Origin: Streptomyces sp. SN-593
Lineage (GTDB): Bacteria > Actinomycetota > Actinomycetes > Streptomycetales > Streptomycetaceae
Assembly (NCBI RefSeq): GCF_016756395.1
Contig: NZ_AP018365.1
Span: 8,249,501 to 8,313,500 of the forward strand
DNA: 64,000 nt
Direction of reading: 5' to 3'
Part shown: positions 53,108 to 60,938 of the stretch, in pieces
Layout: each line of letters opens with the position of its first letter
Position numbering within the stretch: position 1 is the stretch's first letter
Made by a program: the position numbers and the translations under genes
Notes under the pieces: model-generated
Databases searched by the model: none
Told to the model about the DNA's origin: nothing
What the model saw: only the letters and a program-made list of their open reading frames with translations

Positions 53108-53701
53108 ATGACGAAGCTCGGGATCATTGTGGCGAGCACCAGGCCGGGGCGGCTGGGCCTGCCGATCGCCCAGTGGTTCGAAGGGGAGGCGCGTGCGCAC
53201 GGCGGCTTCGACGAGGTCGACCTGATCGACCTCGCCGAGGTGGCGCTGCCCTTCATGGACGAGCCGGAGCACCCGCGGCTGGCCCGGTACACCCACCAGC
53301 ACACCCGCGACTGGAGCGCCCGGATCGCCGGCGCGGACGCGCTGGTGTTCGTGATGCCGGAGTACAACTACGGCTACAACGCCGAACTGAAGAACGCCAT
53401 CGACTACCTGCACAACGAGTGGCTCTACAAGCCGGTCGGCTTCGTCAGCTACGGCGGGGTGTCGGCGGGCACCCGCGCGGTGCAGATGGTCAAGCAGGTC
53501 GTCACGACCCTGAAGATGACCCCGGTCTTCGACGGCGTGAGCATCCCGTTCGTCCGGCAGTTCATCGACGAGGAGTCGAAGGTGCGCCCGAACGAGACGA
53601 TGGTCGCGTCCGCCAAGGCGATGCTGGACGAACTGGTCCGGGTCGAGGCGGCGCTGCGCCCGCTGCGCCCCGTTCTGGCAGAATCGCGGCAGGACGCGTA
53701 G
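53108..53701 (+). CDS. NADPH-dependent FMN reductase
   Basis: The 197-aa flavodoxin-fold protein starts LGIIVASTRPGRLGLPIAQW (phosphate-binding loop) and has VFVMPEYNYGYNAELKNAID, the FMN-contacting PEYN motif of the ArsH/ChrR/YieF group. AGGAGGAGA precedes the ATG. These enzymes reduce quinones, chromate or flavins. The HxlR gene 71 bp downstream probably controls it in response to quinone or electrophile stress. Confidence 0.92.
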   Translation: MTKLGIIVASTRPGRLGLPIAQWFEGEARAHGGFDEVDLIDLAEVALPFMDEPEHPRLARYTHQHTRDWSARIAGADALVFVMPEYNYGYNAELKNAIDYLHNEWLYKPVGFVSYGGVSAGTRAVQMVKQVVTTLKMTPVFDGVSIPFVRQFIDEESKVRPNETMVASAKAMLDELVRVEAALRPLRPVLAESRQDA

Positions 53702-53771
53702 CACCGCACCGACGCCGCCGCGCGCGGGCGTCCGCCCGCCGCGGCGCGCACTACGGAGACGGGGGTTCCTG

Positions 53772-54221
53772 ATGCCGGCCCAGGACGCAGCCGCGATCGA
53801 GATCCACCGTGTGTGCGCACGGTTCCACGCCGCGATCGAGCTGATCGGGGGGCGGTGGACCGGCGCGATCCTGCGCGCGGTGTTCACCGGCCAGCACCGC
53901 TTCGCGCACATCCGGGCGGCCGTTCCGGGGCTGAGCGACACCATGCTCGCCCAGCGGCTGCGCACTCTGGAGGAGAGCGGCCTGCTCGAACGCCGCGCGG
54001 GCGCGGGCGGCCAGAGCGCGGCGGAGTACCACCTCACCGACAAGGGGCGGGAGCTGGACCCGGTGCTGGAGGCGGTCATCGCCTGGTCACACCGCTGGAT
54101 CCCGCTCCCGCCCGATCCGGCCGCGCCCCTCGCACCGTCCGATCCGCCCGCGCCGTCCGATGCGCGCCCGTCGTCCGTGCCGCCTGGACCGCCCGTACCG
54201 CCCGTACCGCCCGCGTTCTGA
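53772..54221 (+). CDS. HxlR-family transcriptional regulator
   Basis: The 149-aa protein has the winged-helix core (VCARFHAAIELIGGRWTGAI, GLSDTMLAQRLRTLEESGLL) and HLTDKGRELDPVL. The Cys at residue 16 is close to the usual sensor position. The C-terminal 40 residues are Pro/Ala-rich and low complexity. It forms a unit with the FMN reductase upstream. Confidence 0.9.
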   Translation: MPAQDAAAIEIHRVCARFHAAIELIGGRWTGAILRAVFTGQHRFAHIRAAVPGLSDTMLAQRLRTLEESGLLERRAGAGGQSAAEYHLTDKGRELDPVLEAVIAWSHRWIPLPPDPAAPLAPSDPPAPSDARPSSVPPGPPVPPVPPAF

Positions 54222-54298
54222 GGACCACGCGGTGGCCTCGGCCCCCCGTCGTCCGCTCGCCCACCCCCACGCGGCGCTTTGCTACGGTTGAGGTGTTC

Positions 54299-54344
54299 GC
54301 CCCGACGAGCGCACCGTACCGGGACCCTGCAAAGACGGTGCACC
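54299..54344 (+). promoter_or_regulatory. Guanidine-III (ykkC-III) riboswitch
   Basis: The leader RNA holds CCGACGAG, then GCACCGT (54311-54317) that pairs exactly with ACGGTGC (54335-54341) to make the pseudoknot. CCCG/CGGG closes the first helix and CAAAGACGG follows. This order and spacing match the ykkC-III class known from Thermobifida fusca, with GCAAAGACGGTGC in place of GACAAGACGGCGC. It ends 31 bp before a Gdx/SMR exporter gene. The ribosome site GGAGG follows, so guanidine binding probably frees translation. Confidence 0.88.
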
Positions 54345-54375
54345 CCCGTAGTCAGCAACCCGCGGAGGTGCCGTC

Positions 54376-54696
54376 ATGGCATGGGTCCTGATCGTTGTCG
54401 CCGGCCTGCTCGAAGTGGTCTGGTCGGTCGGCATGAAGTACACCGACGGCTTCACCCGGCTCTGGCCCAGTCTGATGACGGGTGCCGGCATCGCGGCCAG
54501 CATGCTGCTGCTCTCGCTCGCGGCCAGGTCGCTGCCGATCGGCACCGCGTACGGCGTGTGGGTCGGGATCGGCGCGGCGGGCGCCGCGGTGGTGGGCATG
54601 CTGGTGCTCGGCGAACCCGTCTCGGCCGCCCGGATCTTCTTCGTCTGCCTGCTCGTCGCCGCCGTGGTGGGCCTGAAGGCGACGGCGGGCCACTGA
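54376..54696 (+). CDS. gdx: SMR-family guanidinium exporter (Gdx/SugE type)
   Basis: The 106-aa protein has four membrane helices: MAWVLIVVAGLLEVVWSVGM (essential Glu-13 in the LLEVVWSVGMK motif), LWPSLMTGAGIAASMLLLSL, IGTAYGVWVGIGAAGAAVVG (the GTAYGVWxGIGA motif) and RIFFVCLLVAAVVGLKATAG. The WxxxMKYT-FTRLWPS pattern separates Gdx/SugE from multidrug EmrE-like members. The guanidine-III riboswitch in front makes guanidinium export the firm choice. A strong terminator follows. Confidence 0.95.
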   Translation: MAWVLIVVAGLLEVVWSVGMKYTDGFTRLWPSLMTGAGIAASMLLLSLAARSLPIGTAYGVWVGIGAAGAAVVGMLVLGEPVSAARIFFVCLLVAAVVGLKATAGH

Positions 54697-54706
54697 CCGG
54701 CGACGA

Positions 54707-54741
54707 AGGGCCCGGACGCGAAGTGCTCGCGTCCGGGCCCT
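54707..54741 (+). terminator. Terminator of the guanidinium exporter gene
   Basis: AGGGCCCGGACGCGA and TCGCGTCCGGGCCCT form an exact 15-bp stem with a 5-nt loop. Confidence 0.88.
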
Positions 54742-54845
54742 CGCCGCGCGACGGGCGCCGCGGGCCTACGGCGTCACGACGGCGTAACCGCCGCCGGCGT
54801 CACGCCGGCGGCACCGCGGACGGCGCGCCCGCTGCTGACGGTGCG

Positions 54846-55766
54846 TCAGTGCGCGCGGCCGGTACCGCGGCGGCGCACCACGAAGGTGACCGCTCCGCCG
54901 AGCGCGACCAGCACCACGGCGAGCGTGGCGAGCAGGCCGCTGTTGCCGCCGCCACCGGTGTGCGCGAGCGATCCGCTCGCGGACGGGGACGGGGAGCCGG
55001 TGTCACCGGCGGTCGGCGCGCCGGCGCTGGTGCTCGCGGAGGTCGTGGCGCTCGCCGTGTCGCTCGGTGTGGCGGAGCCGGTGTCCGTCGGGGTGCCGGA
55101 CGGCGTGTCGGTCGGGGTGTCCGACGGGGTGTCGGCCGGCGAGGTGCTGTCCGAGGGGGACGGCGACGACGGCGCGGTGGTGGGCGGGGTGGCGGTGCAG
55201 TCCTTGCCGCCGACCGGGCCGTTCCACGAGGCGAGTAGGTTGGAGCCGATCACCGAGCCGTTCGGGCCGTGCGGCGCCGGGCCGTGGCCGGCGCCGGACT
55301 TGCCGTCGTACTCGGTGCTGCCCTTGTACAGGTCGATCTGCGCGAAGCAGCCCGTGGCGGGCGCGGTCACGGTGAGCTTGCCCTGCTGGTGGCGCTGCAC
55401 GGTCACCGTCGAGAAGTCGGTGAGCACCTGCTGGCCGGAGGACGCGAAGTCCGGGCCCTGCGCCAGGTAGGCGGCGAGCGAGACCGTGCAGGTCCCGCTC
55501 TCGGCGGTGACGCCGATGGTGATCTTCCCGTCGTCCGACGGCTTGATCGAGGCCAGGCCCTGGCCCGGGGTCCACGACTTGCCGCCGACCGTGAAGGCGC
55601 ACGTGCCGCCCGGGGCGGGCGTGCCGCCCGGGCCCTTGTGCTGCGCCGTGTACGTCGAGTGCCCGCCGCTCTGCGCGGACGCCGTTCCGGCGCCCACCGC
55701 CGTGGCCGTGGCCGCGACCGCCGTCGCGGCCACGGCTATCTGCCATGTTCTGGTGCGTCTTGCCAT
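54846..55766 (-). CDS. LAxTG-anchored cell-surface protein
   Basis: The 306-aa protein starts at 55766. A signal peptide (AVAATAVAATATAVGAG, cut near ASA-QS) leads to a beta-rich domain with four Cys residues (residues 33-180) that I do not recognise. A Ser/Thr/Pro/Asp wall-spanning repeat (PSDTPTDTPSGTPTDTGSA) follows. The sorting signal LAHTG is at residues 267-271, then a hydrophobic segment and RRRGTGRAH. LAxTG is the class E sortase signal of streptomycetes. The protein is thus covalently fixed to the wall. No sortase gene is in the window. Confidence 0.88.
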   Translation of the reverse strand: MARRTRTWQIAVAATAVAATATAVGAGTASAQSGGHSTYTAQHKGPGGTPAPGGTCAFTVGGKSWTPGQGLASIKPSDDGKITIGVTAESGTCTVSLAAYLAQGPDFASSGQQVLTDFSTVTVQRHQQGKLTVTAPATGCFAQIDLYKGSTEYDGKSGAGHGPAPHGPNGSVIGSNLLASWNGPVGGKDCTATPPTTAPSSPSPSDSTSPADTPSDTPTDTPSGTPTDTGSATPSDTASATTSASTSAGAPTAGDTGSPSPSASGSLAHTGGGGNSGLLATLAVVLVALGGAVTFVVRRRGTGRAH

Positions 55767-56068
55767 GAAAACGGCACCCCTCCTCCGTGTTTCTGCGACC
55801 CGTGGTCGCACACGGAGGAGATCTGCTCCGGCGTGCGCCGCACCCTGATGTGCGCGGGTGTCGTGCGCCGGGGGAGCGAAGTGCGCCGGGCTGCCCCGGA
55901 CCCGGGATCAGGAGGCATCGTTGCCGTGCGACCGGAGGTATGTCAAGCCTGGTCATAAGGGCGAACACACCGCCGTCCCAGCGCTTTTCGCCCGTTCCCG
56001 GACCACCTCCGACACCTCCGGCACCAGCGGGCGCACCCGCCCCGCGGCGCTCTGCCGTCCTGCCGCCG

Positions 56069-56098
56069 CCCCCGCCGGACCACACGGTCCGGCGGGGG
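56069..56098 (-). terminator. Terminator of the thaumatin/GH128 operon
   Basis: CCCCCGCCGGACC and GGTCCGGCGGGGG form an exact 13-bp stem with a 4-nt loop, about 40 bp beyond the glucanase stop. The remaining gap 55767-56068 holds the LAxTG gene's promoter and no gene. Confidence 0.8.
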
Positions 56099-56128
56099 TG
56101 GCGGGGGTGGCGGGGGTGGCGGGGGCGG
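56091..56128. repeat. 9-bp tandem repeat (GGCGGGGGT)n
   Basis: Three exact copies and one variant of GGCGGGGGT give a run of G-tracts able to form a G-quadruplex on the plus strand. It touches the terminator stem on one side and the glucanase stop on the other. Confidence 0.8.
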
Positions 56129-56138
56129 TGACCGCCGG

Positions 56139-56993
56139 TCAGCTCGCCGCCCGGTAGGCCGTGCCCGAGGAGTTGGGCACGGTGCCGTCGTACAGGCCGG
56201 TGGGACTGGTCTCGGTGGACAGGGTGAACCAGGCGTAGCGCTCGACGAACGAGAGGCTGTCGAGCATGGCGGTGGAGGACGTGACGAAGTCCGTCTGCTG
56301 CTGGGCGGTCGGGTAGCGCGGCGTGCTGCCGGAGAAGTCGGTCAGGGCGTATTCGGTGAGCCAGATCGGCTTGTGGTAGCGGTCGTACACCGCCTGGAGG
56401 TAGCCGCGCAGCTCGTCCGCGGCCGCCGGTGAGAAGTCGCCGCCGTACCAGTGCAGCGGGATGAAGTCGACGCGGTAGCCGCGTGCCGCCGCACCCGACA
56501 TGAACTGGTCGAGCCAGCCGCCGGGGGTGTCGCCGCCGTACGCCACCGCCGGGGCGCCGAGCCGCAGCCCGGTCGCCTCCAACTGCGGCCACAGGTCGAG
56601 CGCCTGGTCGGGCGACATCGACGCCTGGCCGGCCAGGTCGGGCTCGTTGAAGCCGAGCAGTTCGGTGCCCTGCCGGGACGCCTGCGCGAGGTCGGTGGCG
56701 TTGACGTTCGCGGCGCCCCAGATCATCGGCACGAACTCGGTGCCGGCCGGGCCGGTGACGTCGCCCGGGGTGGTGCTCCAGTCGTAGTACCAGCCGGCCC
56801 CGACGTCGGCGAGCGCCTGCGAGGCACCGTCGACCGGGGTGACGCTCACGCCCTTGCGGGCCTCCGCGCCGGAGGCGGGGGTGCGGCCGAGCACGGTGAG
56901 CACGGCCAGTACGGCCAGTACGGCCAGCACGACGATCACGGGCAGCAGGCGCGCGGGGACGCGCCCGTGGGTCCTCGGACTCGACGTGGTCAC
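56139..56993 (-). CDS. Secreted GH128-like (Asl1-type) beta-1,3-glucanase
   Basis: The GTG at 56993 follows GAGGCGGCGCC and gives 284 aa. A signal-anchor segment (LLPVIVVLAVLAVLAVLTVL) precedes the barrel. The glycosidase motifs are ELLGFNEPDLAGQASMSPDQ (general acid Glu), FIPLHWYGGD and KPIWLTEYALTDFSG (nucleophile Glu), as in GH128/Asl1 proteins that act on beta-1,3-glucan, the main fungal wall polymer. It lies 11 bp after the thaumatin-like gene, so both are made from one message. Confidence 0.88.
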   Translation of the reverse strand: MTTSSPRTHGRVPARLLPVIVVLAVLAVLAVLTVLGRTPASGAEARKGVSVTPVDGASQALADVGAGWYYDWSTTPGDVTGPAGTEFVPMIWGAANVNATDLAQASRQGTELLGFNEPDLAGQASMSPDQALDLWPQLEATGLRLGAPAVAYGGDTPGGWLDQFMSGAAARGYRVDFIPLHWYGGDFSPAAADELRGYLQAVYDRYHKPIWLTEYALTDFSGSTPRYPTAQQQTDFVTSSTAMLDSLSFVERYAWFTLSTETSPTGLYDGTVPNSSGTAYRAAS

Positions 56994-57004
56994 GGCGCCG
57001 CCTC

Positions 57005-57829
57005 TCAGTGGAAGGTGACGGTGAAGCCGCTGCACGCCGTGCAGTCGCGCATCACCTTGTTGCCGGGCACGGTGTCGGCCTTCGACCAGGAGTACGCCCA
57101 CGGGCAGTGCCCGCCGATGGCGTCGCTGTACGCCGTCTGCGCGTCGCGGTCGGGGTTGACGCACAGGCGGAGGCCGGTGCCGGCGTCCGTGGTCAGGTCG
57201 TCCGGGGGGCAGTACGGCAGCAGGTCGTCGGGGCAGCCCTCCTGCGCGCACGCACCGCCGTCCGGCGGCGGGGCGACGCCGTCGGGGCTGATGGTGACCG
57301 GTACCGAGAAGGCGTTGACGTAGCTGACGTCGTACCAGGGGGCGAGGCTGTCGGAGGGGTCGAAGTTGAACTCGGCGAGGCTGACCGGCTGTTCACCGGT
57401 GGTGCAACCCCCCGCCGACGCGCCGCAGTCGCCGAGCACGCAGTGGAACGTGCTGCCGTCGTCGCCCGAACACCCCTCGCGCGCGAAGAACGTGCCCCGC
57501 CAGTGGCCGGCGGCGGAGTCCTCCGGGATGGTGACGGTGGCGGACTGCCCGGTGTCGAGCACGGGCAGCCCGGTGAGCGCGGTGGAACCGTCGGCGTTGA
57601 CGCTGCTGCCGATCCAGACGCGCTGTCCGGTGGAGTTGACGAAGGTGACGGTGTGGTCGGTGGCTGCGGGCGCCATGGCCGCAGGTGCCGCGGCCGCGGG
57701 CGCCGCGGCGGGGAGTGCTGTGACGGGGAGCGCCGTGACGGCGGCGGCGGGGCCGCCGGCCGCCGCGGTGGCCGCGAGCACGCAGCCGATCAGGAGTAAC
57801 AGCGCGGACAGGGCGGAACGCAACCTCAT
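57005..57829 (-). CDS. Secreted thaumatin-like protein
   Basis: The 274-aa protein has a signal peptide (LRSALSALLLLIGCVLAATA) and a thaumatin-type fold with 11 cysteines in the mature part. Visible motifs are TVTFVNSTGQRVWIGSSVNA, GHWRGTFFAREGCSGDDG, LGDCG, AEFNFDPSDSLAPWYDVSYV and CPWAYSWSKADTV. GGAGGTC precedes the ATG. Plant thaumatin-like proteins bind beta-1,3-glucan and inhibit fungi. Here it is the first gene of a two-gene operon with a GH128 glucanase. Antifungal action is an inference. Confidence 0.87.
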   Translation of the reverse strand: MRLRSALSALLLLIGCVLAATAAAGGPAAAVTALPVTALPAAAPAAAAPAAMAPAATDHTVTFVNSTGQRVWIGSSVNADGSTALTGLPVLDTGQSATVTIPEDSAAGHWRGTFFAREGCSGDDGSTFHCVLGDCGASAGGCTTGEQPVSLAEFNFDPSDSLAPWYDVSYVNAFSVPVTISPDGVAPPPDGGACAQEGCPDDLLPYCPPDDLTTDAGTGLRLCVNPDRDAQTAYSDAIGGHCPWAYSWSKADTVPGNKVMRDCTACSGFTVTFH

Positions 57830-58012
57830 ACGGACCTCCGTGGGGGGAAGTGGGGGCGGGGTGCCGGGAGGACATCGTTGCCATGCTCATGCCCGCACGG
57901 GCGCCGGGTGATGCCAGGCCCCGTGATCCGGGGGCCGACAGGGGTGTTCCCGGGCGGGTCCGGGAGGGCGGCGGGGGAGGAGTGGCGGGAGGGCCGCGGG
58001 GAGCCGTATGTA

Positions 58013-58040
58013 CTCAAGCAGGTTGATAAGCTAGGTTGAG
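58013..58040. promoter_or_regulatory. Candidate MarR operator
   Basis: CTCAA (58013-58017) and TTGAG (58036-58040) flank a 'TTGATAAGCT' core, with a direct repeat of AGGTTGA. This AT-rich patch ends 4 bp before the MarR start codon and would also cover the divergent thaumatin promoter region. Confidence 0.45.
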
Positions 58041-58043
58041 CAT

Positions 58044-58484
58044 ATGGACGACGGTCAGGACCCGGGCGAGGTCGCCGCGCTGCTGCTGGCGGGCGTCAGC
58101 GTGCTGCTGAGGCGGGTGCGCCAGATGCCCGCCCCCGGCGGGTTGACGATGCCCGAGCGCGGTGCGCTGTCCCACCTGGAGCGCTCGGGGCCCACCACGT
58201 CCTCGGCGCTCGCGCGGGAGGTGCAGATCACGGCGCAGGCGATGGGGACGACGATGGGCGCCCTGCGCGCCCGCGGCCTGGTCGAACGCCGCCCCGACCC
58301 GGACGACGGCAGGCGCGGGGTGCTGACGGTCACCGACGCCGGTCGGCGGGCGTTGCAGGACAAGCGCGACGCGCGGACCGAGGTCGTCGCCCGTGCCCTG
58401 GCCGGCGGCGCGTTCACCGCCGTGGAGCTGGAACGGCTCGCCGCGGCCGCGCCCCTGCTCGAACGGCTCGCCCGGACCATCTGA
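58044..58484 (+). CDS. MarR-family transcriptional regulator
   Basis: The 146-aa protein has the winged-helix pattern: LTMPERGALSHLERSGPTTS, LAREVQITAQAMGTTMGALR, then RRPDPDDGRRGVLTVTDAGR (the wing with the DDGR motif). The start is so near the AT-rich promoter that a leaderless message is possible. The gene between it and a YbhB gene is uncertain. Its target is unknown and may be its own operon or the divergent thaumatin/GH128 genes. Confidence 0.92.
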   Translation: MDDGQDPGEVAALLLAGVSVLLRRVRQMPAPGGLTMPERGALSHLERSGPTTSSALAREVQITAQAMGTTMGALRARGLVERRPDPDDGRRGVLTVTDAGRRALQDKRDARTEVVARALAGGAFTAVELERLAAAAPLLERLARTI

Positions 58485-58528
58485 CGCCGGCTGTCGAAGC
58501 CGGCCGATCCGCACAGGAGTGACAGCCC

Positions 58529-58885
58529 ATGGCACCGACAACGCACCACCGCGGTCCCGCGGCCGGCGGCAACGGCCGCCGGGGAGGCGCCGTTCCGGCC
58601 CCCGCCGGCCGCCCGGCCGCCCAGCGCCCCGTTGGCCCGAGCCGCGTCGGCCCGAGCTGTGTCGGCCCGAGTTGCGTCGACCCGAGCCCCGTTGACCCGA
58701 GCCGCGTCGGCGTCGGCTTCGTCGGCGCCGGCCCGGCCGTCGCGCATCGCGCCGGCTCCCGCGCGGCGGGCGTGCGGACGGGGGCGGCTCGCGCGGCAGC
58801 CGCCGTCCACCTCGTCGACCCGCGCCCGGACACCGGGTCCCGCGGCACCGCGTTGCGTGCCGACGTGATCGGAGTCGCGCGATGA
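58529..58885 (+). CDS. Uncertain 118-aa ORF containing a 15-bp minisatellite
   Basis: An ATG behind AGGAGTG opens a 118-codon frame that ends in an ATGA overlap with the next gene. Those are the marks of a coupled gene. The product is low complexity, with a repeated VGPSR/CVDPS pentapeptide array, and matches no family I know. The reverse strand is also open across the repeat. It may be a spurious frame or a decayed gene. Confidence 0.3.
   Translation: MAPTTHHRGPAAGGNGRRGGAVPAPAGRPAAQRPVGPSRVGPSCVGPSCVDPSPVDPSRVGVGFVGAGPAVAHRAGSRAAGVRTGAARAAAAVHLVDPRPDTGSRGTALRADVIGVAR
58636..58710. repeat. 15-bp minisatellite, five units
   Basis: Five units of CCCGAGCCGCGTCGG (first and fifth identical, the others with 2-3 changes) are in tandem. 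Confidence 0.88.
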
Positions 58886-59454
58886 CGCTGCTCGGCCGGC
58901 TCCTGCGCGACCGCCGGGCGGGTGACGCCCACCTGGCGTGGCACCTGCCCAACCTGACCGGCCCCGAGGCACTGACGCTCACCAGCCGGGCCTTCGCCGA
59001 GGGCGAGTCCCTGCCGCTGGAGCAGTGCGAGAAGAGGATCGGCGGCAAGAACGTCTCCCCGCACCTGACATGGACCGCGCCGCCGGCCGGCACCGCGCAA
59101 CTGCTGCTGGTCGTCGAGGACATCGACGTCCCCCTGGCCAAGCCGGCGGTGCACTGCGTCGCCCTCGTGGACCCGGCGGTGGAGGAGTTGGCCCCCGGCG
59201 CGCTCAACGTTCGCCGACCGACCGCGGGCGTCACGCCGTTGCGCGGCACCGTCGGGCGCGGCTACCGCGGCCCCGGGCCCATCAAGGGCCACGGGCCGCA
59301 CCGTTACGTCTTCCAGCTCTTCGCGCTCTCCGCGCCCGTGGGCGGCGCCCCCGACGCGGAGGCGCCACGGCGGGAGCGGCCCCGCGCGCTGCTCCCCGGG
59401 ATCGACGCCGAAGTCCTCGGCCGCGGCCGGCTGAACGGCGTCTACGAGCGCTGA
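58882..59454 (+). CDS. YbhB/YbcL family Raf-kinase-inhibitor-like protein
   Basis: The 190-aa PEBP-fold protein has the diagnostic NVSPHLTWTAPPAGTAQLLL and VVEDIDVPLAKPAVHCVALV segments, and YRGPGPIKGHGPHRYVFQLF (the GPxPPxGxGPHRY phosphate-pocket motif). The family binds phospholipid or small ligands. Bacterial members have no proven function. Its start overlaps the uncertain ORF by ATGA. Confidence 0.92.
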   Translation: MTLLGRLLRDRRAGDAHLAWHLPNLTGPEALTLTSRAFAEGESLPLEQCEKRIGGKNVSPHLTWTAPPAGTAQLLLVVEDIDVPLAKPAVHCVALVDPAVEELAPGALNVRRPTAGVTPLRGTVGRGYRGPGPIKGHGPHRYVFQLFALSAPVGGAPDAEAPRRERPRALLPGIDAEVLGRGRLNGVYER

Positions 59455-59777
59455 CGGTGCCCCGCCGGGGCCCGGCGCCGCGCTCCTCTCCGGCGCCGGG
59501 CCTCGGGCACCCGGGGCCGTCACGCCCTCCGGGCCGTCACGTCCCCTGTCCCTGCGCCCTTCTGTCCCTGAGCCCTTCGCGCTTTCCGCGCCTTCGGTCC
59601 CCAGGGCCTTCGGGACCGCCGGGCGCGGCTCCGGTGCCCCTGCGCAGGTCCCGTCGCCGGGGTCCGCGCCGGTGGGCGCGGGTGCGCACCGGCGCGTGCC
59701 GTGCGCCGCCCCCACGGCGTGCGTTGCAGAATGGCGGTGATCAGCAACGCCATCACCGCACGTCCAGGAGGACGCAG

Positions 59778-60197
59778 ATGTCCAAACCGCCGCTGCCCGA
59801 CGACGCCGCCGCCATGCTGGCCAAGGCGAACCCCGCCGTGATCACCACGCTGCGCCCGGACGGCCAGCCGGTGTCCACCGCGACCTGGTACCTGTGGGAG
59901 GACGGCCGGGTCCTGATCAACATGGACGAGGGCCGCAAGCGGGTCGAGCACCTGCGCAACGACTCCCGGGTGACGCTCACCGTGCTGGACAAGGACGACT
60001 GGTACACGCACGTCAGCCTGGTCGGACGGATCGGCGAGATCCTCCCCGACGAGGGACTCGCCGACATCGACCGGCTGGCCCGGCAGTACACCGGCAAGGA
60101 GTACGCCCGCCGCGACCGCGACCGGGTCAGTGCCTGGATCGAGATCGAACGCTGGCACGGCTGGGGCGCGCACAAGGACAGCAGCCAGGTCGGCTGA
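59778..60197 (+). CDS. PPOX-class F420-dependent oxidoreductase
   Basis: The 139-aa split-barrel protein has NPAVITTLRPDGQPVSTATW and RVEHLRNDSRVTLTVLDKDD, typical of the pyridoxamine-oxidase-like F420 group (FDOR-B). CCAGGAGG precedes the ATG. Such enzymes use F420H2 to reduce biliverdin, mycotoxins or unknown compounds in actinobacteria. It is monocistronic. The 300-bp gap before it shows no gene. Confidence 0.9.
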   Translation: MSKPPLPDDAAAMLAKANPAVITTLRPDGQPVSTATWYLWEDGRVLINMDEGRKRVEHLRNDSRVTLTVLDKDDWYTHVSLVGRIGEILPDEGLADIDRLARQYTGKEYARRDRDRVSAWIEIERWHGWGAHKDSSQVG

Positions 60198-60206
60198 CCC
60201 GCGCCC

Positions 60207-60569
60207 CCGGGCCGCGCCTGTTCGTGGTCAAGGACCGCCCGGCGCGGCGGCCGCCTTCGACGGCGCGAACACGCACCGCGTGCCGGCCCCGGCGGTGCGG
60301 GTGGTCGAGCAGGTGGGCGCGGGCGGCGCCTTCGCGGCCGGGTTCTCCGCCGGGCTGCACCGCGGCGCCCGCTCACCCGCGCCCTGCGGCTGGACCACCT
60401 CACCGCGGGCGCCGGGCTCGCGGTGACCTCCGACCACGGGCCGCTGCCGCCCCCTCGGTGGATCGCGGAGCGGTTGGCCGCGACCGAGGAGGAGCGGCGC
60501 TGCCCGGCCCCGCCATATCCCGGGGCGCCCCGGCTCCCGGGGGTCCGCGGTGAGCGCCCGCGCCGGTGA
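60207..60569 (+). pseudogene. PfkB-type sugar kinase remnant (C-terminal part only)
   Basis: Fragments of a ribokinase-fold C-terminus lie in three frames: LFVVKDRP, then VRVVEQVGAGGAFAAGFSAG, then LRLDHLTAGAGLAVTSDHGP and PPPRWIAERLAATEEERR. At least two frameshifts separate them. The catalytic Asp of the GAGDAFAAG signature has become Gly (GAGGAFAAG). The N-terminal two-thirds are missing. It resembles 2-keto-3-deoxygluconate kinases. It is dead by each of these criteria. Confidence 0.8.
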
Positions 60570-60938
60570 CCGGGGGCGCCGGTCCAGGCGGGCGCGCCGG
60601 CCCGGCGCACCCCCTGAGCGCCGGCGGCCCCGACGCGGCCCCGACGCGGCCCCGACGAGGACCCGCCGGGCGACCCGGGCCCCGCGACCCCGGCCCCCCT
60701 GACCCGTCCGTCCGCGCATCCGCGAGGCGTGCCCCGGTTGACGCACCCGCTGCCGCCGCTCCGGACCTGACGCGGGCCGCACGAGGGCGACTTCCGGCCC
60801 CGGCCGACCGGCCGCCGCCGCACACAGGCGGTGCCGTCCGAGTGCCCCGCCACGGCGGAACCACACACGTCGCCCGTGCCTACCGGACCTTCACGTCCAT
60901 GTCTCGCTGAGTACGCCGAGTGGTGCTCTCCTGGTGAC
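60570..60938. other. Gene-free, extremely GC-rich interval
   Basis: No gene is supported in this stretch, which contains a short (CGGCCCCGACG) repeat near 60630-60660. The PiT transporter promoter should lie in its last 100 bp. The longer in-frame start at 60831 is not favoured, because the membrane protein begins at the GTG at 60939. Confidence 0.5.
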
